Numbered from the stretch's first letter, positions 24,201 through 34,400 are shown. The stretch: DNA of 64,000 bases from Eunapius fragilis (GCA_963681505.1 OY811973.1:5304128-5368127), one strand, 5' to 3'. Numbers and translations are program-made. Notes: a model not told the origin generated them from the sequence alone.

Positions 24201-26799
24201 TGACTCATTGCATGATTTGTTAGCTCCATACTTCCGCGCTTCATGTTTCTTCCATTACCATCTACAAAGCAAAGATATCCATTTTGCTTATCTACACCAT
24301 AATTCCTGATCCCTTTCCCTTGGGTCTAATATTTAGTTCTCCATTGAGTCTTCTGGTCATCGTTCACTGTGTATATATATATATATATTCATCATGGAAT
24401 ATGACAATGTTCTTTTGGTGTTCATTATTAGTGAATGTTTGAATCCGGTGTGATTACCCCAGTCAGAAACAATCGATCTATTGTTTGCATCTACAATGAC
24501 TGCCCAGAACCCACTCCCTTCTGACCAAATGTATTACAGAACAGCCCCATTAAAGTTAGCTTTAGTATCTGGGCAGTTGATCCACTACAACATTTTGTCT
24601 TCCTGATGAAGATACTGAGGGATCTATTAAACCCAGATTTAGCTCTGCCTATAATAGTATCTTTCCTTTGGCCTGCTTGGTTGATCATAAGTGTTTCCCG
24701 CAGCATACCAAAAACAGGGTGCTCCGCCCTGTTTGAATACTCCAGAAAATGTAAATGTATAATTAATCTCCCGCTCGCATACTGTTAATAAATCAAATTG
24801 TGTGTGTGTTAACGACTCGCATGCCACTCGTGTGAGTACCACATGTATCGTAGAGTACATGTACTAAGCCCCTTCTGCCCTCACCAAAAAATGGCCCATG
24901 TTTGAAAGAGCGCATTGTCGTAATTTCGAGCGCTGCTGCATGCGCTGTTCTTCGAAATCTTGATAGAGCACCATTTCTTTCCAGAAATGTTGAAACAGGT
25001 ACGCACTAGCGTTAATGATCACGACGATACTCAGTATGCTCATTTAAATACAAGCCATTTTTTTTTGGTGGGGCAGAGGAGGCTTAGTATGTATATTCTT
25101 CTGTATACTTATGTTATCCTATAACAATTTATCGATCCACAGCGCGTAGTTAATTCGTGACATGTAGTAAGTACATGTATTCCATTTTTTGTTACAGGTA
25201 TGCCACAGGGACAATTAAATCATTTATCGCGTATCTCATTAATTATTCATGAGTGCCCTGTTTGAAAGCATTCTGCAGGAAACACTGAACATGTAGATGC
25301 TGTTATCAGCACTCCCAACATAGATGTCTCCATTGGGCGGTAACACATAATGGATCCATGCATTGCGCGGCATAATACATTGCACCTCTATATATCTTTA
25401 ATCAAAAACTATATTAGTTGCTGCTGGTGTACATACTGTTGCTGATTTAATTGCAACGCTACTGTAAAAATTACTTATAGGGGTTGGGGGGAGGGGGGGC
25501 TGGGTCCACGAGGTACTTAATGAAAATTTTCACCCTCACGAGGTACCTCATGAAAATTTCACCCTTTCTCTACCTTCAACCTGTTACGCACACACTACAG
25601 CTGAAACTGTTGTCAGTTCCATGTGATGTTTCAGTTATTCATGTTATGGGTGACGGGGCAAAAAGTCATTAAATAAAGGCAAATCTAAATATACAACCGC
25701 TCTAATATCCATTGTCAAACCGCTTGTCACCCGTTCTGAAACTTTGTCATCCATTCTGAAATGTCACCCATTCTGAAACTTTGTCATCCATTCTGAAAAT
25801 GTGTTACCCATTCTGAAACTTTGCCATCCATTCTGAAACATTGTCGCGCAAGCCGATACTTTGTCGTGCAGGCCGAAATCTTGTCGCACAAAAAGAAACA
25901 TTGTCGCATGCATCCTGAAACCTCTACACCATGTCTGGCCTTTCAAAACCATGTGTCGCCTTTCAAAACCATGTGTGGCCAACCAAAACCATGTGTGATT
26001 TTTTGGCATGGATTTCACACCATATCCTACTGCAGATTACCATAGCTATCTTACTGTAGATTACCATAGCTATCCTACTGTAGATTACCATAGCTATCCT
26101 ACTGTAGTTTACCATAGCTATCTTACTGTAGATTATCATAGCTCAGGTTACCAACCTAAGTACCTCTAAATGGAGAAACATACACAGGTTATATTAAAGA
26201 AATTTTGAACACACTTGTGTGCTTATGTGGTTTTGGAATAACTTTATTTAGATGCATGTACAGTTTGAAGAACACAGATATCAGGTGTTATAGAATATGC
26301 ATGTTTATTTTGCATTCTGTTATAACTAGTTCTTTTTGAAAATGATGTATTTGATTCACCTACTAAAATGGTTGCATTGGTGTTTTACAAATTGAGCATT
26401 GTATAGATCCAGACTCTGAAGCTCTCTTTTGATTAAGGATTTTGTTGTCTTCATTGTATACTCACATTAATTTGGCTACTTTTTCAAAAAGTGTTCGGTT
26501 AATTGTAAAGAGTAGCAGGGCCATTAATAAAATGTTACATAAACTGGTACTTATATTTCTGTTCAGTTATTACTCACCGACCTAAGGAAGAGAGCAAAGA
26601 AGAAAAGAAGGCAAGGAAGAAGATGATCAAAGAGGACAGAAGGGTATGTCACCACCTGCAAATTGTTTTTATATTTATTCGACAACATCTGTAGGGAAAG
26701 AGAGCACAGAAAAAGGCTACTAAAGTTGCCTTCAAGACAGAAGAGTTGAGGATGGAGAAAGTGATAGCTACTCGGATGAATACAAAACCAGTTGTCTGA
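224..26799 (+). CDS. LTV1: LTV1 ribosome biogenesis factor (11 exons, 5' partial)
   Basis: Exons: 224-391, 2791-2866, 5412-5512, 5576-5622, 6269-6465, 6530-6561, 7626-7765, 9451-9582, 12986-13131, 26567-26643, 26695-26799 (TGA 26797-26799). All junctions are GT-AG, phases agree throughout, and the 1221 nt give 406 residues plus stop. Family hallmarks occur in order: GILFDDDYDYLQHL (exon 1), LDWDPDIVDAL and LEDDFIL (exon 3), an Asp/Glu-rich tract (exon 5), LTLLDNRFEK (exon 6), VEEYDDTNIGNL (exon 7), EWDCESIL joined to STYSNLYNHP across exons 8-9, and a basic Lys/Arg-rich C-terminus (exons 10-11). Known for the family: LTV1 is a non-ribosomal factor in late 40S head maturation, released after CK1 phosphorylation. 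Human LTV1 is about 475 residues, so only the N-terminal part is missing, left of the window. No AATAAA is evident just after the stop. No disabling change is seen, so I infer a working gene. Confidence 0.95.
392..2790 (+). other. LTV1: LTV1 intron 1
   Basis: This intron of about 2.4 kb joins two phase-0 exons (donor GTAAGC, acceptor TCTGTAG). It contains the TIR element at 993-1406. The rest is AT-rich, with scattered ATACATGTA palindromes and no convincing coding sequence on either strand. Confidence 0.85.
993..1406. mobile_element. Short TIR DNA element with 5-bp TSD
   Basis: The ends are inverted: CAGGGATCGAAATA on the left, and on the right the complement of CAGGGTTCGAAATA. The direct repeat CCTTG flanks the element (988-992 and 1407-1411). 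The interior is rich in ACCTGCAC/GTGCAGGT inverted motifs. There is no ORF, so this is a non-autonomous element of about 414 bp. The CAGGG terminus resembles hAT-type ends, but the 5-bp TSD is shorter than the usual 8 bp, so the superfamily is open. Confidence 0.7.
2867..5411 (+). other. LTV1: LTV1 intron 2
   Basis: This intron interrupts a Gly codon (G|GC). It holds the foldback element at about 3187-3846 and a 20-C homopolymer at 5295-5314. Remaining sequence is AT-rich with no recognisable gene. Confidence 0.85.
3187..3846. mobile_element. Foldback element of about 650 bp
   Basis: The two halves are near-complementary along almost their full length. A left arm starting at the G-tract (3196-3215), with GCAAAGAAATCTGTATGGA and CAATACTGTAGAGCTTGAAG, is mirrored by the right arm ending in a C-tract near 3827-3835. 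The arms meet near 3510-3520 around TTAACCC / GGGTTAA. There is no ORF, and I see no clear TSD. It could be a MITE or an old inverted duplication. Confidence 0.75.
5513..5575 (+). other. LTV1: LTV1 63-bp stop-free intron
   Basis: The intron between LEDDFILL and ANEGQ is 63 nt, a multiple of three, with no in-frame stop. The donor is GTAATT and the acceptor TGTACAG. Retention would therefore insert 21 mostly hydrophobic residues without a frameshift. Alignment to the family pattern (EDDFIL followed by xANx) supports removal. Confidence 0.75.
5623..6268 (+). other. LTV1: LTV1 intron 4
   Basis: The donor is GTAAGTAC and the acceptor ATTTTCAG, splitting an Asp codon (GA|T). It contains only AT-rich unique-looking sequence and no other feature. 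Confidence 0.8.
6562..7625 (+). other. LTV1: LTV1 intron 6
   Basis: A phase-0 intron of about 1.06 kb. It carries a 28-G homopolymer (7006-7033) and the foldback MITE at 7132-7416. The ATTCTGTATTCTGTAT repeats near 6580-6630 are a short local duplication. Confidence 0.8.
7132..7416. mobile_element. Foldback MITE of about 285 bp
   Basis: The ends are TACCGTAAACTACCTGTTAGAA plus a C-tract (left) and G-tract plus TTCTAATAGGTAGTGTACGGTA (right). The arms continue inward through GAGATTGAAAAAAAAGGGTAC and its complement to a centre near 7270-7290. No coding capacity. The C/G homopolymers sit at matching positions in both arms, so they belong to the element. Confidence 0.8.
7766..9450 (+). other. 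LTV1: LTV1 intron 7
   Basis: A phase-2 intron of about 1.7 kb, mostly filled by the Tc1/mariner-type element at 8463-9142. No other gene-like sequence. Confidence 0.8.
8463..9142. mobile_element. Tc1/mariner-type non-autonomous TIR element
   Basis: The left terminus reads CAGTACCGGTCATAATAAAA and the right is its inverted partner CAGTAACGGTTATAATAAAA. The similarity extends about 50 bp through GTCACGTT(C/T)(C/T)GTTTTAGTGC. A TA dinucleotide flanks each end (8461-8462, 9143-9144), the Tc1/mariner target. At 680 bp with no transposase ORF it is a deletion derivative. It is related to the element at 10052-10756. Confidence 0.8.
10052..10756. mobile_element. Second Tc1/mariner-type non-autonomous element
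   Basis: The inverted termini share GTCAGATTAAAAGTCACGTT and its diverged partner, both continuing into TTTCGTTTTAG. TA flanks both ends (10050-10051, 10757-10758). The terminal core matches the element at 8463-9142, so they are one family. Length about 705 bp, no transposase ORF. Confidence 0.7.
11424..12175. repeat. Dispersed repeat, copy 1
   Basis: About 750 bp recur at 18549-19300 in the same orientation with moderate divergence. Shared blocks include CCATCCACTTGCTTAAAACTT, GTAGGCGGGGATGTTGCGATAC and GACAG/AATATGTTAACATGATTTTT. No coding frame is conserved between copies. The family is unknown. Confidence 0.75.
13185..14511. mobile_element. 1.3 kb TIR element carrying a 33-bp minisatellite
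   Basis: The termini GGGTCATTCCACTATGAC and its inverse (ending GGAATGACCC) are part of TIRs of about 104 bp that include TTTGTTTGTCTTTGGGTGAA. AGTA flanks both sides (13181-13184, 14512-14515), a plausible 4-bp TSD. Inside are 33-bp tandem repeats (about 13954-14105) encoding SVTDGEPLPIT-like units in an open frame of 174 codons (13806-14330), and a C-tract (14336-14355). No transposase is recognised. Confidence 0.7.
13954..14105 (+). repeat. 33-bp tandem repeat
   Basis: About five degenerate 33-bp units with core ATCTGTGACTGATGGCGAAC. The period is a multiple of three and stop-free, so it reads as an 11-residue repeat within an ORF, but nothing shows that it is translated. Confidence 0.75.
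14523..15330. mobile_element. TIR element of about 0.8 kb
   Basis: The ends are CATTCTCTATACGAGAAGGTT and its exact inverse at 15310-15330. An inner inverted pair (GGTCAGAATAAAGGTCT near 14600, AGACCTTTTTTCTGACC near 15280) resembles the Tc1/mariner-type family at 8.5 and 10.1 kb, so this may be a nested or composite insertion. No coding content. Confidence 0.6.
16457..16726. mobile_element. Foldback MITE of about 270 bp
   Basis: Arms of about 115 bp are inverted copies sharing AACAAGGGTCTGTAATGGTAA and TAAAAAGCAA, with end segments AAAGTTGGTGA. The GCTTTTTACACCACCAT block also occurs inside the left end of the 14523-15330 element, so the two are related. Confidence 0.75.
17838..18402 (+). 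pseudogene. RLE-type non-LTR retrotransposon fragment (endonuclease region)
   Basis: This is a 5'-truncated piece of the C-terminal part of a retrotransposon polyprotein. Visible in order: ARLLSVSAPHASSWLSVL, KWWLGMDTSQ, LDPLGHHATTCKHGGD, VVRHNTLRD, then after a frameshift near 18190-18230 HPADLLLTNW and GKTAAFDISV. The H-C cluster, RHN motif and PADxx-D arrangement match the restriction-like endonuclease of the R2/R4/CRE-type non-LTR group. The zinc cluster is damaged (C-A-L-Y where the copy at 64 kb has C-S-F-C) and the frame is broken. Nonfunctional relic within an LTV1 intron. Confidence 0.8.
18549..19300. repeat. Dispersed repeat, copy 2
   Basis: Direct-orientation partner of 11424-12175. 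The sequence just downstream (19425-19550, with CAAGCTAGTACACCA and TAAGTAAGCTA) also resembles 35850-35955, suggesting a further low-similarity family member there. Confidence 0.7.
19915..20545 (-). pseudogene. BEL/Pao retrotransposon relic (integrase end)
   Basis: Read on the - strand, 20541 to 20094 gives LVRNLNRFSARREFSRKYVA, then NGSPYWRRRPGGDNYTRLIQ and SMKKCLRKAIGKTRVPN, which match the end of the BEL/Pao integrase (the usual PWWGGFWERLVxSVKRCLRK block). About 20080 to 19950 gives VGEVVLIHDPVQPRALWKIG KVE, the typical domain that follows integrase. Frames shift between blocks, and no LTRs or RT were found, so it is a dead fragment. Changes at PWWGGF suggest old decay. Confidence 0.75.
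20633..20765. repeat. Inverted repeat pair, left arm
   Basis: The segment containing CAACAGTTTCAGCTGT, GAAGGTAGAAAAAGGGTGAA and repeated AAGTACCTCG recurs inverted at about 25505-25650. The two arms lie about 4.9 kb apart inside LTV1 intron 9 and could be ends of one decayed DNA transposon or two solo insertions. Confidence 0.65.
21120..21262. mobile_element. Short MITE with GGGGCC ends
   Basis: The ends GGGGCCATCCATAA and TTTAAAAACGGCCCC are inverted. The interior has two C-tracts and TCACGC/GCGTGAC inverted motifs. TGTCACGC-type ends also occur near 28080 and 35500, suggesting other degenerate relatives. Confidence 0.55.
22607..23285. mobile_element. TIR element of about 0.68 kb
   Basis: The left end CTCAGGGCAGTTAAGGCCTGGGTA is inverted at the right end (TACCCATGCCTTAACTCCCCTGAG). 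A CTCAGGGTAGTTAAGGC match near 11354 may be a solo end. No convincing ORF inside and no clear TSD. Confidence 0.6.
25505..25650. repeat. Inverted repeat pair, right arm
   Basis: Inverted partner of 20633-20765, with CGAGGTACTTAATGAAAATTT and CTACCTTCAACCTGTTACGC. A short internal duplication (CGAGGTAC...ATGAAAATTT occurs twice) is present in both arms. Confidence 0.65.
25710..26150. repeat. Three adjacent minisatellites
   Basis: About 25725-25915 repeats CCATTCTGAAACTTTGTC units of 18-22 bp. About 25930-26000 repeats CAAAACCATGTGTGGCC. About 26025-26145 has five near-perfect 26-bp units of the CTACTGTAGATTACCATAGCTA type. No reading frame is meaningful. Confidence 0.85.
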
Positions 26800-28409
26800 C
26801 CATTGAGAGAATTTGGAATAGTAATCAGATGACTCATTCAGAAACAGCACCATCTTTTTTTGAAATGTGTACAACATGCAGTACATTCACTTCATCCATC
26901 AATCAAGGAGGGGACAGAGATGGGAAGGAGGTGGACAAGTGATGAGAATGGGGACAGTGATAGCGAGAAGGGGACAGTAGATATGGGATAGAGGGGACAG
27001 TGATGAGGAGGGGACAGTGATAGGGAGGAAACAGTAGAAATGGGACTGATGAGAAGGGAAGAGTGATGGGAAGGAGGGGACAGTGATGGCTTCTCTGCAC
27101 TCATGGTTACCCATCCTCCTTCCCTTTCAATGGGTGTGTCAACGAGGCATGTATGCATGGGAAACTCATTCGGTTTGTTGAGGGGTCATACCTCAACACT
27201 TCAGTGTCCCAGAAATTGTACCAACACATCAGTAGTGTTCCACACACATTAGTGTCCCCCTTCCCTTTCGATAGTTGTGTCAACAGGGCTTACATGCGAC
27301 ACTCATTTGGATGCTTTATTGCTATGATCGGGTAGATAGATGTATGCATATGCACAGCGACATAGCCAACAGGATTCACAAAGCCTGTTGCCTGCATATT
27401 GGGTCCACTGACTGTAATTGCGTAAGTGTAATTGGTATGTGATTGACATTGATCAAATTCTTTATGCAGTGTTATCTTTATCGCAGGGTGTGACAGCCAT
27501 GTGCAGTCCTAGCTCAAGGGGGAGGGACAATGACCATGAATGAAGCATGGTCAGAAATGCGAGCCGCACTGTAGATGCTGTTGTGATAGCTGGCAAGCTA
27601 AGCACTGGGAAAACTTAGTTGTGCAATCTTTAACCACATGGTTTGCCTTCTTATTTACAAGAGAAATGCAGAATTAAATTTTGACCGATGATCCACGATG
27701 TGTAATATCCAGTTGCATCCATTATGTGGCATATGCCTCATATCAATCAGAGCGATCTACAGATATTTTTTACGTCTTAGTAAGCATGAATAGTCATTAA
27801 ATCTACCTGCGGATACTAGAAATAGCCCATCAGCTATGATTGGCCTTACAGGGGCTTTAGCTTTAGTGTGCTGTGGTTTCCTGTCGTGTTCTCAGGGAGA
27901 CAGAATTTCAACGAATATAATTTCAGGAATAGGTATGGCAAATCAGGCTAATCACGTATCTACACACTAACAGAGCCAAAAATGCACCACCTAGGAGAGC
28001 AATAACTAGAATACACACGTGTTATCATGTGCGCATGCAGGGTAGAATAGTCATTGATGAAGTTTAAGGGAGCATCCATAAATGATGTCACGCTTTTTTG
28101 ATGAATATTGGACCATGCATACATATGTTGTCCACATTTGTCACAAATGTAAGAACTATACCCCCATACCCCACCTTTAAATGATGTCACATATCATTAC
28201 ACCATACCCCCCCTTACCCACCACGCACAAATATGAAGATTCTTTATTCCCATTTCCACAGCAGGCTGATTTCTATCAATCAACATATACTGATGCACTA
28301 GTATAGTGTTTTTGTATTTATTGAAGTAATTATTTTGGCTTTGTTCACACATGCAAGCAGAGTTTTTTAATCACATTAAATGACAATTGGCACAGTTGTT
28401 TAATTCAAG
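26800..28409. other. Intergenic region downstream of LTV1
   Basis: Contains a purine-rich minisatellite (about 26886-27090, GGGGACAGTGATG-type units of roughly 18-24 bp), then AT-rich unique sequence. Near 28073-28190 two ATGATGTCAC motifs resemble the ends of TGTCACGC MITEs. No gene recognised. Confidence 0.6.
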
Positions 28410-31400
28410 CTACAGTGTATCTTCTTCCCATGGTTCTTGGAAGTGTTCAATCAAGGAAATTACTGGGAGTTGATCATCTATATATGGGAACCACTTTGAA
28501 CACTATCAGGTGGAATGATTTTGTGTTGCTCATATAGCAATGTCTGTAGCGTGCCAGAGTGGCTCTCGTGCTGGAATGGCCTAATGAGGCGCGCCTCTGA
28601 AGTTATTGTAACCGCGGCTTATTAATTGTATTCACGCATTTATATGAATTGTATTAACGTACAAGGTGTGCCCGCCTACGATACAGATTCCGCATACCTT
28701 TATCTCCACGATTCCTATACGCCTGGAAAAAAAAGATGAATCCAAAAATTGAGATATCAACAACTGTCCATTCCCGAATGGCTCGAGCCACTCTGGCACT
28801 CAAATCATGCATCCGGCGTGCCAGAATGGCTCGGGCCATTCTGGCACTCAAGTTATGCAACTGGCCGTGTCAGAATGGCTTGAGCCATTCTGGCACTCAA
28901 GTTCGGCCACGCATTACTGCGTGCAAGAATGGCTCGAGCCAATCTGGCACTGCGAACCATATTTGAGTGCCATAATGGCTCGAGCCATTCTGGCACTGCC
29001 AACCATATTTGAGTCCAAAATGGCTCAAGCCGTTCTTGCACGCAAGTAATTCCAGCCGTGCTAGAATGGCTCGAGCCATTCTGGCACTCAAATATTTTTG
29101 GCAGTGCCAGAATGGCTTGAGCCATTCTTGCACACAAGTAACGCCACTGGCCGAACTTGAGTGCAGAATGGCTCGAGCCATTCTGGCACAGCCATGCAGA
29201 TTACATGACTTGAGTGCCAGAATGGTTCGAGCCATTCTGACACGGCCAGATGCATAACTTGAGTGCCAGAATGGCCCGAGCCATTCTGGCACGGCAGGAT
29301 GCATCATTTGAGTGCCAGAATGGCTCGAGCCATTCCGGCACTCAAATCATGCATATATAAGGCCGTGCCAGAATGGCTCAAGACATTATGGCACTCAAAT
29401 ATGGTTGGTAGTGCCAGAATGGCTGGAGCCATTCTTGCACGAAAGTAATGCCACTGGCCGAACTTGAGTGCCAGAATGGCTCGAGCCATTCTGACACGGC
29501 CAGTTGCATGACTTGAGTGTAAGAATGGTTCGAGCCATTCTGGCACGGCCACTTGCATAACTTGAGTGCCAGAATGGACCGAGCCATTCTGGCACGGCCG
29601 GATGCATGATTTGAGTGCCCGAATGGCTCGAGCCATTCTGGCACTCAAAAATTGCATATATTAGATGGCCGGTCCAGAATGGCTCAATCCATTACAGCAC
29701 TCAAATATGGTTGGTTGGCAGTGTCAGAATGGCTCGAGCCATTCCTGCATGCAAGTAATGCCACTGGCCGAATTTGAGTGCCAGAATGGATCGAGCCATT
29801 CTGGCACAGCCATGCGGCAGACTACATGACTTGAGTGCCAGAATGGCTCAAGCCATTCTGACACGGCCAGTTGCATGACTTTAGTGTAAGAATGGTTCGA
29901 GCCATTCTGGCACGGCCAGTGCATAACTTGAGTGCCAGAATGGCTCAAGCCATTATGGCTCTCAAATATTGTTGGCAGTGCCAGAATGGCTCGAGCCATT
30001 TTTGCACGCAAGTAATGCTACTGGCCGAACTTGAGTGCCAGAATGGCTCGAGCCAATCTGGCACAGCCATGCAGATTACATGACTTGAGTGCCAGAATAG
30101 TTCGAGCCATTCTGGCACGGCCAGTTGCATCACTTGAGTGCCAGAATCGCTCGAGCCATTCTGACACGGCAATTTGCATGACTTGAGTGTAAGAATAGTT
30201 CGAGCCATTTGGCAAGGCCAGTTGCATAACTTGAGTGCCAGAGTGGCCCGAGCCATTCTGGCGCGGCCGGATGCATGATTTGGGTGCCAGAATGGCTCAA
30301 GCCATTATGGCACTTAAATATGGTTGGCAGTGCCAGAATGGCTCAAGCCATTCTTGCACGCAAGTAATGCCACTAGCCGAACTTGTGTGCCAGAATGGCT
30401 CGAGCCATTCTGGCACAGCCATGCAGACTACATGACTTGAGTGCCAGGATGGCTCGAGCCATTCTGACACGGCCAGTTGCATAACTTGATAAGTGTAAGA
30501 ATGGTTAGAGCCATTCTGGCACGGCCAGTTTCATAACTTGAGTGCCAGAATGGCCCGAGCCATTCTGGCACGGCTGGATGCATGATTTGAGTACCTGAAT
30601 GGCTCGAGCCATTCTGGCACTCAAATATGGTTGGCAGTGCCAGAATGGCTCGAGCCATTCTTGCACGCAAGTAATGCCACTGGCCGAACTTGAGTGCCAG
30701 AATGGCTCGAGCCTTTCTGGCACAGCCATGCAGATTACATGACTTGAGTGCCAGAATAGTTAGAGACATTCTGGCACGGCCAGTTGCATAACTTGAGTGC
30801 CAGAATGGCTCGAGCCATTCTAGCACTCAAATATTGCATATATGGCCGTGCCAAAATGGCTCAAGCCATTATGGCACTTAAATATGGTTGGCAGTGCCAG
30901 AATGGTTCGAGCCATTCTTGCACGCAAGTAATGCCACTGGCCGAACTTGTGTGCCAGAATGGCTCGAGCCATTCTGGCATAGCCATGCAGATTACATGAC
31001 TTGAGTGCCAGAATGGCTCGAGCCATTCTGACACGGCAATTTGCATGACTTGAGTGTAAGAATAGTTCGAGCCATTTGGCAAGGCCAGTTGCATAACTTG
31101 AGTGCCAGAGTGGCCCGAGCCATTCTGGCGCGGCCGGATGCATGATTTGAGTGCCAGAATGGCTCAAGCCATTATGGCACTTAAATATGGTTGGCAGTGC
31201 CAGAATGGCTCGAGCCATTCTTGCACGCAAGTAATGCCACTAGCCGAACTTGTGTGCCAGAATGGCTCGAGCCATTCTGGCACAGCCATGCAGACTACAT
31301 GACTTGAGTGCCAGGATGGCTCGAGCCATTCTGACACGGCCAGTTGCATAACTTGATAAGTGTAAGAATGGTTAGAGCCATTCTGGCACGGCCAGTTGCA

Positions 31401-34400
31401 TAACTTGAGTGCCAGAATGGCCCGAGCCATTCTGGCACAGCCATGCAGATTACATGACTTGAGTGCCAGAATAGTTAGAGACATTCTGGCACAGCCAGTT
31501 GCATAACTTGAGTGCCAGAATGGCTCGAGCCATTCTAGCACTCAAATATTGCATATATGGCCGTGCCAAAATGGCTCAAGCCATTATGGCACTTAAATAT
31601 GGTTGGCAGTGCCAGAATGGTTCGAGCCATTCTTGCACGCAAGTAATACCACTGGCCGAACTTGTGTGCCAGAATGGCTCGAGCCATTCTGGCATAGCCA
31701 TGCAGATTACATGACTTGAGTGCCAGAATGGCTCGAGCCATTCTGACACGGCCAGTTGCATGACTTGATGAGTGTAAGAATGGTTCGAGCCATTCTGGCA
31801 CGGCCAGTTGCATAACTTGAGTGCCAGAGTGGCCCGAGCCATTCTGGCACGGCAGGATGCATGATTTGAGTGCCTGAATGGCTCGAGCCATTCTGGCACT
31901 CAAATATGGTTGGCAGTGCTATGCAGAATGGCTCGAGCCATTCTTGCACGCAAGTAATGCCACTGGCCGAACTTGAGTGCCTTAATGGCTCGAGCCATTC
32001 TGGCACAGCCATGCAGATTACATGACTTGAGTGCCAGAATAGTTAGAGACATTCTGGCACGGCCAGTTGCATAACTTGAGTGCCAGAATGGCTCGAGCCA
32101 TTCTGGCACTCAAATATGGCCGTGCCAAAATGGCTCAAGCCATTATGGCACTTAAATATGGTTGGCAGTGCCAGAATGGTTCGAGCCATTCTTGCACGCA
32201 AGTAATGCCACTGGCCGAACTTGTGTGCCAGAATGGCCCGAGCCATTCTGGCACAGCCATGCAGACTACATGACTTGAGTGCCAGAATGGCCCGAGCCAT
32301 TCTGGCACGGCCAGTTGAATAACTTGAGTGCCAGAATGGCTCAAGCCATTATGTATTATTGGCAGTGCCAGAATGGCTCGAGCCATTCTTGCACGCAAGT
32401 AATGCCACTGGCCGAACTTGAGTGCCAGAATGGCCCGAGCCATTCTGGCACAGCCAGTTTCATAACTTGAGTGCCTAAATGGCTCAAGCTATGATGGCAC
32501 TCAAATATTGTTGGCAGTGCCAGAATGGTTCGAGCCACTCTTGCACGCAAGTAATCCCACTAGCCGAACGTGAGGCCAGAATGGCTCGAGCCATTATGGC
32601 ACAGCCATGCAGATTACATGACTTGAGTGCCAGAATGGCTCGAGCCATTCCGACACGCGGCCATGCAGTTGCATGACTTGAGTGTAAGAATGGTTCGAGC
32701 CATTCTGGCACGGCCAATTGCATAACTTGAGTGCCAGAATGGCTCAAGCCATTATGTATTATTGGCAGTGCCAGAATGGCTCGAGCCATTCTTGCACGCA
32801 AGTAATGCCACTGGCCGAACTTGAGTGCCATAATGGCTCGAGCCATTCTGACACGGCCAGTTGCATGACTTGAGTGTAAGAATGGTTCGAGCCATTCTGG
32901 CACGGCCAGTTGCATAACTTGAGTGCCAGAATGGCCCGAGCCATTCTGGCACGGCCGGATGCATGATTTGAGTGCCTGAATGGCTCGAGCCATTCTGGCA
33001 CTCAAATATTGCATATATGGCCGTGCCAGAATGGCTCAAGCCATTATGGCACTCAAATATGGTTGGCAGTGCCAGAATGGCTCGAGCCATTCTTGCACGC
33101 AAGTAATGCCACTGGCCGAACTTGTGTGCCAGAATGGTTCGAGCCTTTCTGGCACAGCCATGCAGATTACATGACTTGAGTGCCAGAATAGTTCGAGCCA
33201 TTCTGACACGGCCAGTTGCATGACTTGGGTGTAAGAATGGTTCGAGCCATTCTGGCACGGCCACTTGCATAACTTGAGTGCCAGAATGGCTCGAGCCATT
33301 CTGGCACGGCCGGATGCATGATTTGAGTGCCAGAATGGCTCGAGCCATTCTGGCACGGCCACTTGCATAACTTGAGTGCCAGAATGGCTCGAGCCATTCT
33401 GGCACGGCCGGATGCATGATTTGAGTGCCAGAATGGTTCGAGCCATTCTGGCACGGCCACTTGCATAACTTGAGTGCCAGAATGGCTCGAGCCATTCTGG
33501 CACGGCCGGATGCATGATTTGAGTGCCAGAATGGCTCGAGCCATTCTGGCACGGCCTGTTGCATAACTTGTGTGCCAGAATGACCCGAACCATTCCGGCA
33601 CGGCCGGATGCATGATTTGAGTGCCAGAATGGCTCGAGCCATTCTGGCACTCAAATATTGCATATATGGCCGTGCCAGAATGGCCCAAGCCGTTATGGCA
33701 CTCAAATATGGTTGGCAGTGCCAGAATGGCTCTAGCCATTCTTGCACGCAAGTAATGCTACTGGCCGAACTTGAGTGCCAGTTACTATATTATAGTGCCA
33801 AAATGGCTCAAGCCATTCTTGCACGAAGTAATCCTGCCGTGCTAGAATCGCTCGAGCCATTTTGGCACTCAAGAAATGCAACTGGCCATGCCAGAATGGC
33901 TCAAGCCATTATCGCACTCAAAAGTCATTACAAGCCATTATCGTACTCAAAAGTAGTAACTGGCAGCTGTGCGACCAGAATGGCTCTAGCCGTTCTTGCC
34001 ACACGTAATCAGAATGGCTCAAGCCATTATGGCACTTAAATATTGTTTACGTACCTGGAAGTGCTCGAACCATTCTGGCACTTAATTATAGTAACTGGCA
34101 GTGCCAGAATGGCTCGAGCCATTCTGGCACTTAAGTATATGTGGTAACTCAAATATAGTAACTGCATAGCCTTGCCAGAATGACTTGGCACGTACATTAT
34201 ATGGCACTCAAAAATAGTAACTGGCCGTGCCAGAGTGGCTCGAGCTATTCTAAAACTCAAATAATGCAACTGGTTTCCCAGAATGGCTCGAGCCATTCAG
34301 ACAGTCAAGTATGAAAAGTTAAACTGTCCGTGTCATAATGGCTCGTGCAAAAATATTCATAGTTAGTTTATCCCTCATGCAGGGTACAAAATTCATGATT

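Larger units (their letters stand above)
13132..26566 (+). other. LTV1: LTV1 intron 9 (13.4 kb, transposon-filled)
   Basis: The donor is G|GTAAAG and the acceptor TTCTGTTCAG|T, reconstituting a Val codon. It carries many insertions: TIR elements at 13185-14511, 14523-15330, 16457-16726, 21120-21262 and about 22607-23285; the RLE non-LTR fragment at 17838-18402; a BEL/Pao fragment at about 19915-20545; an inverted pair at 20.63/25.5 kb; and tandem repeats at 25710-26150. Stretches at 15331-16450, 16727-17837 and 23290-25500 hold nothing I can identify. Confidence 0.8.

Noticed and set aside
26563..27158. Overlapping - strand ORFs near the LTV1 3' end
   Set aside because: Antisense shadows of LTV1 exons 10-11 and of the GGGGACAGTGATG minisatellite.
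32752..33747. 331-codon ORF on the - strand
   Set aside because: Lies wholly in the palindromic satellite. The same peptides read on both strands, so it is repeat-driven rather than a gene.
28780..34320. CRISPR-like regular array
   Set aside because: Repeats are perfect palindromes, spacers are recurrent rather than unique, and the context is eukaryotic.
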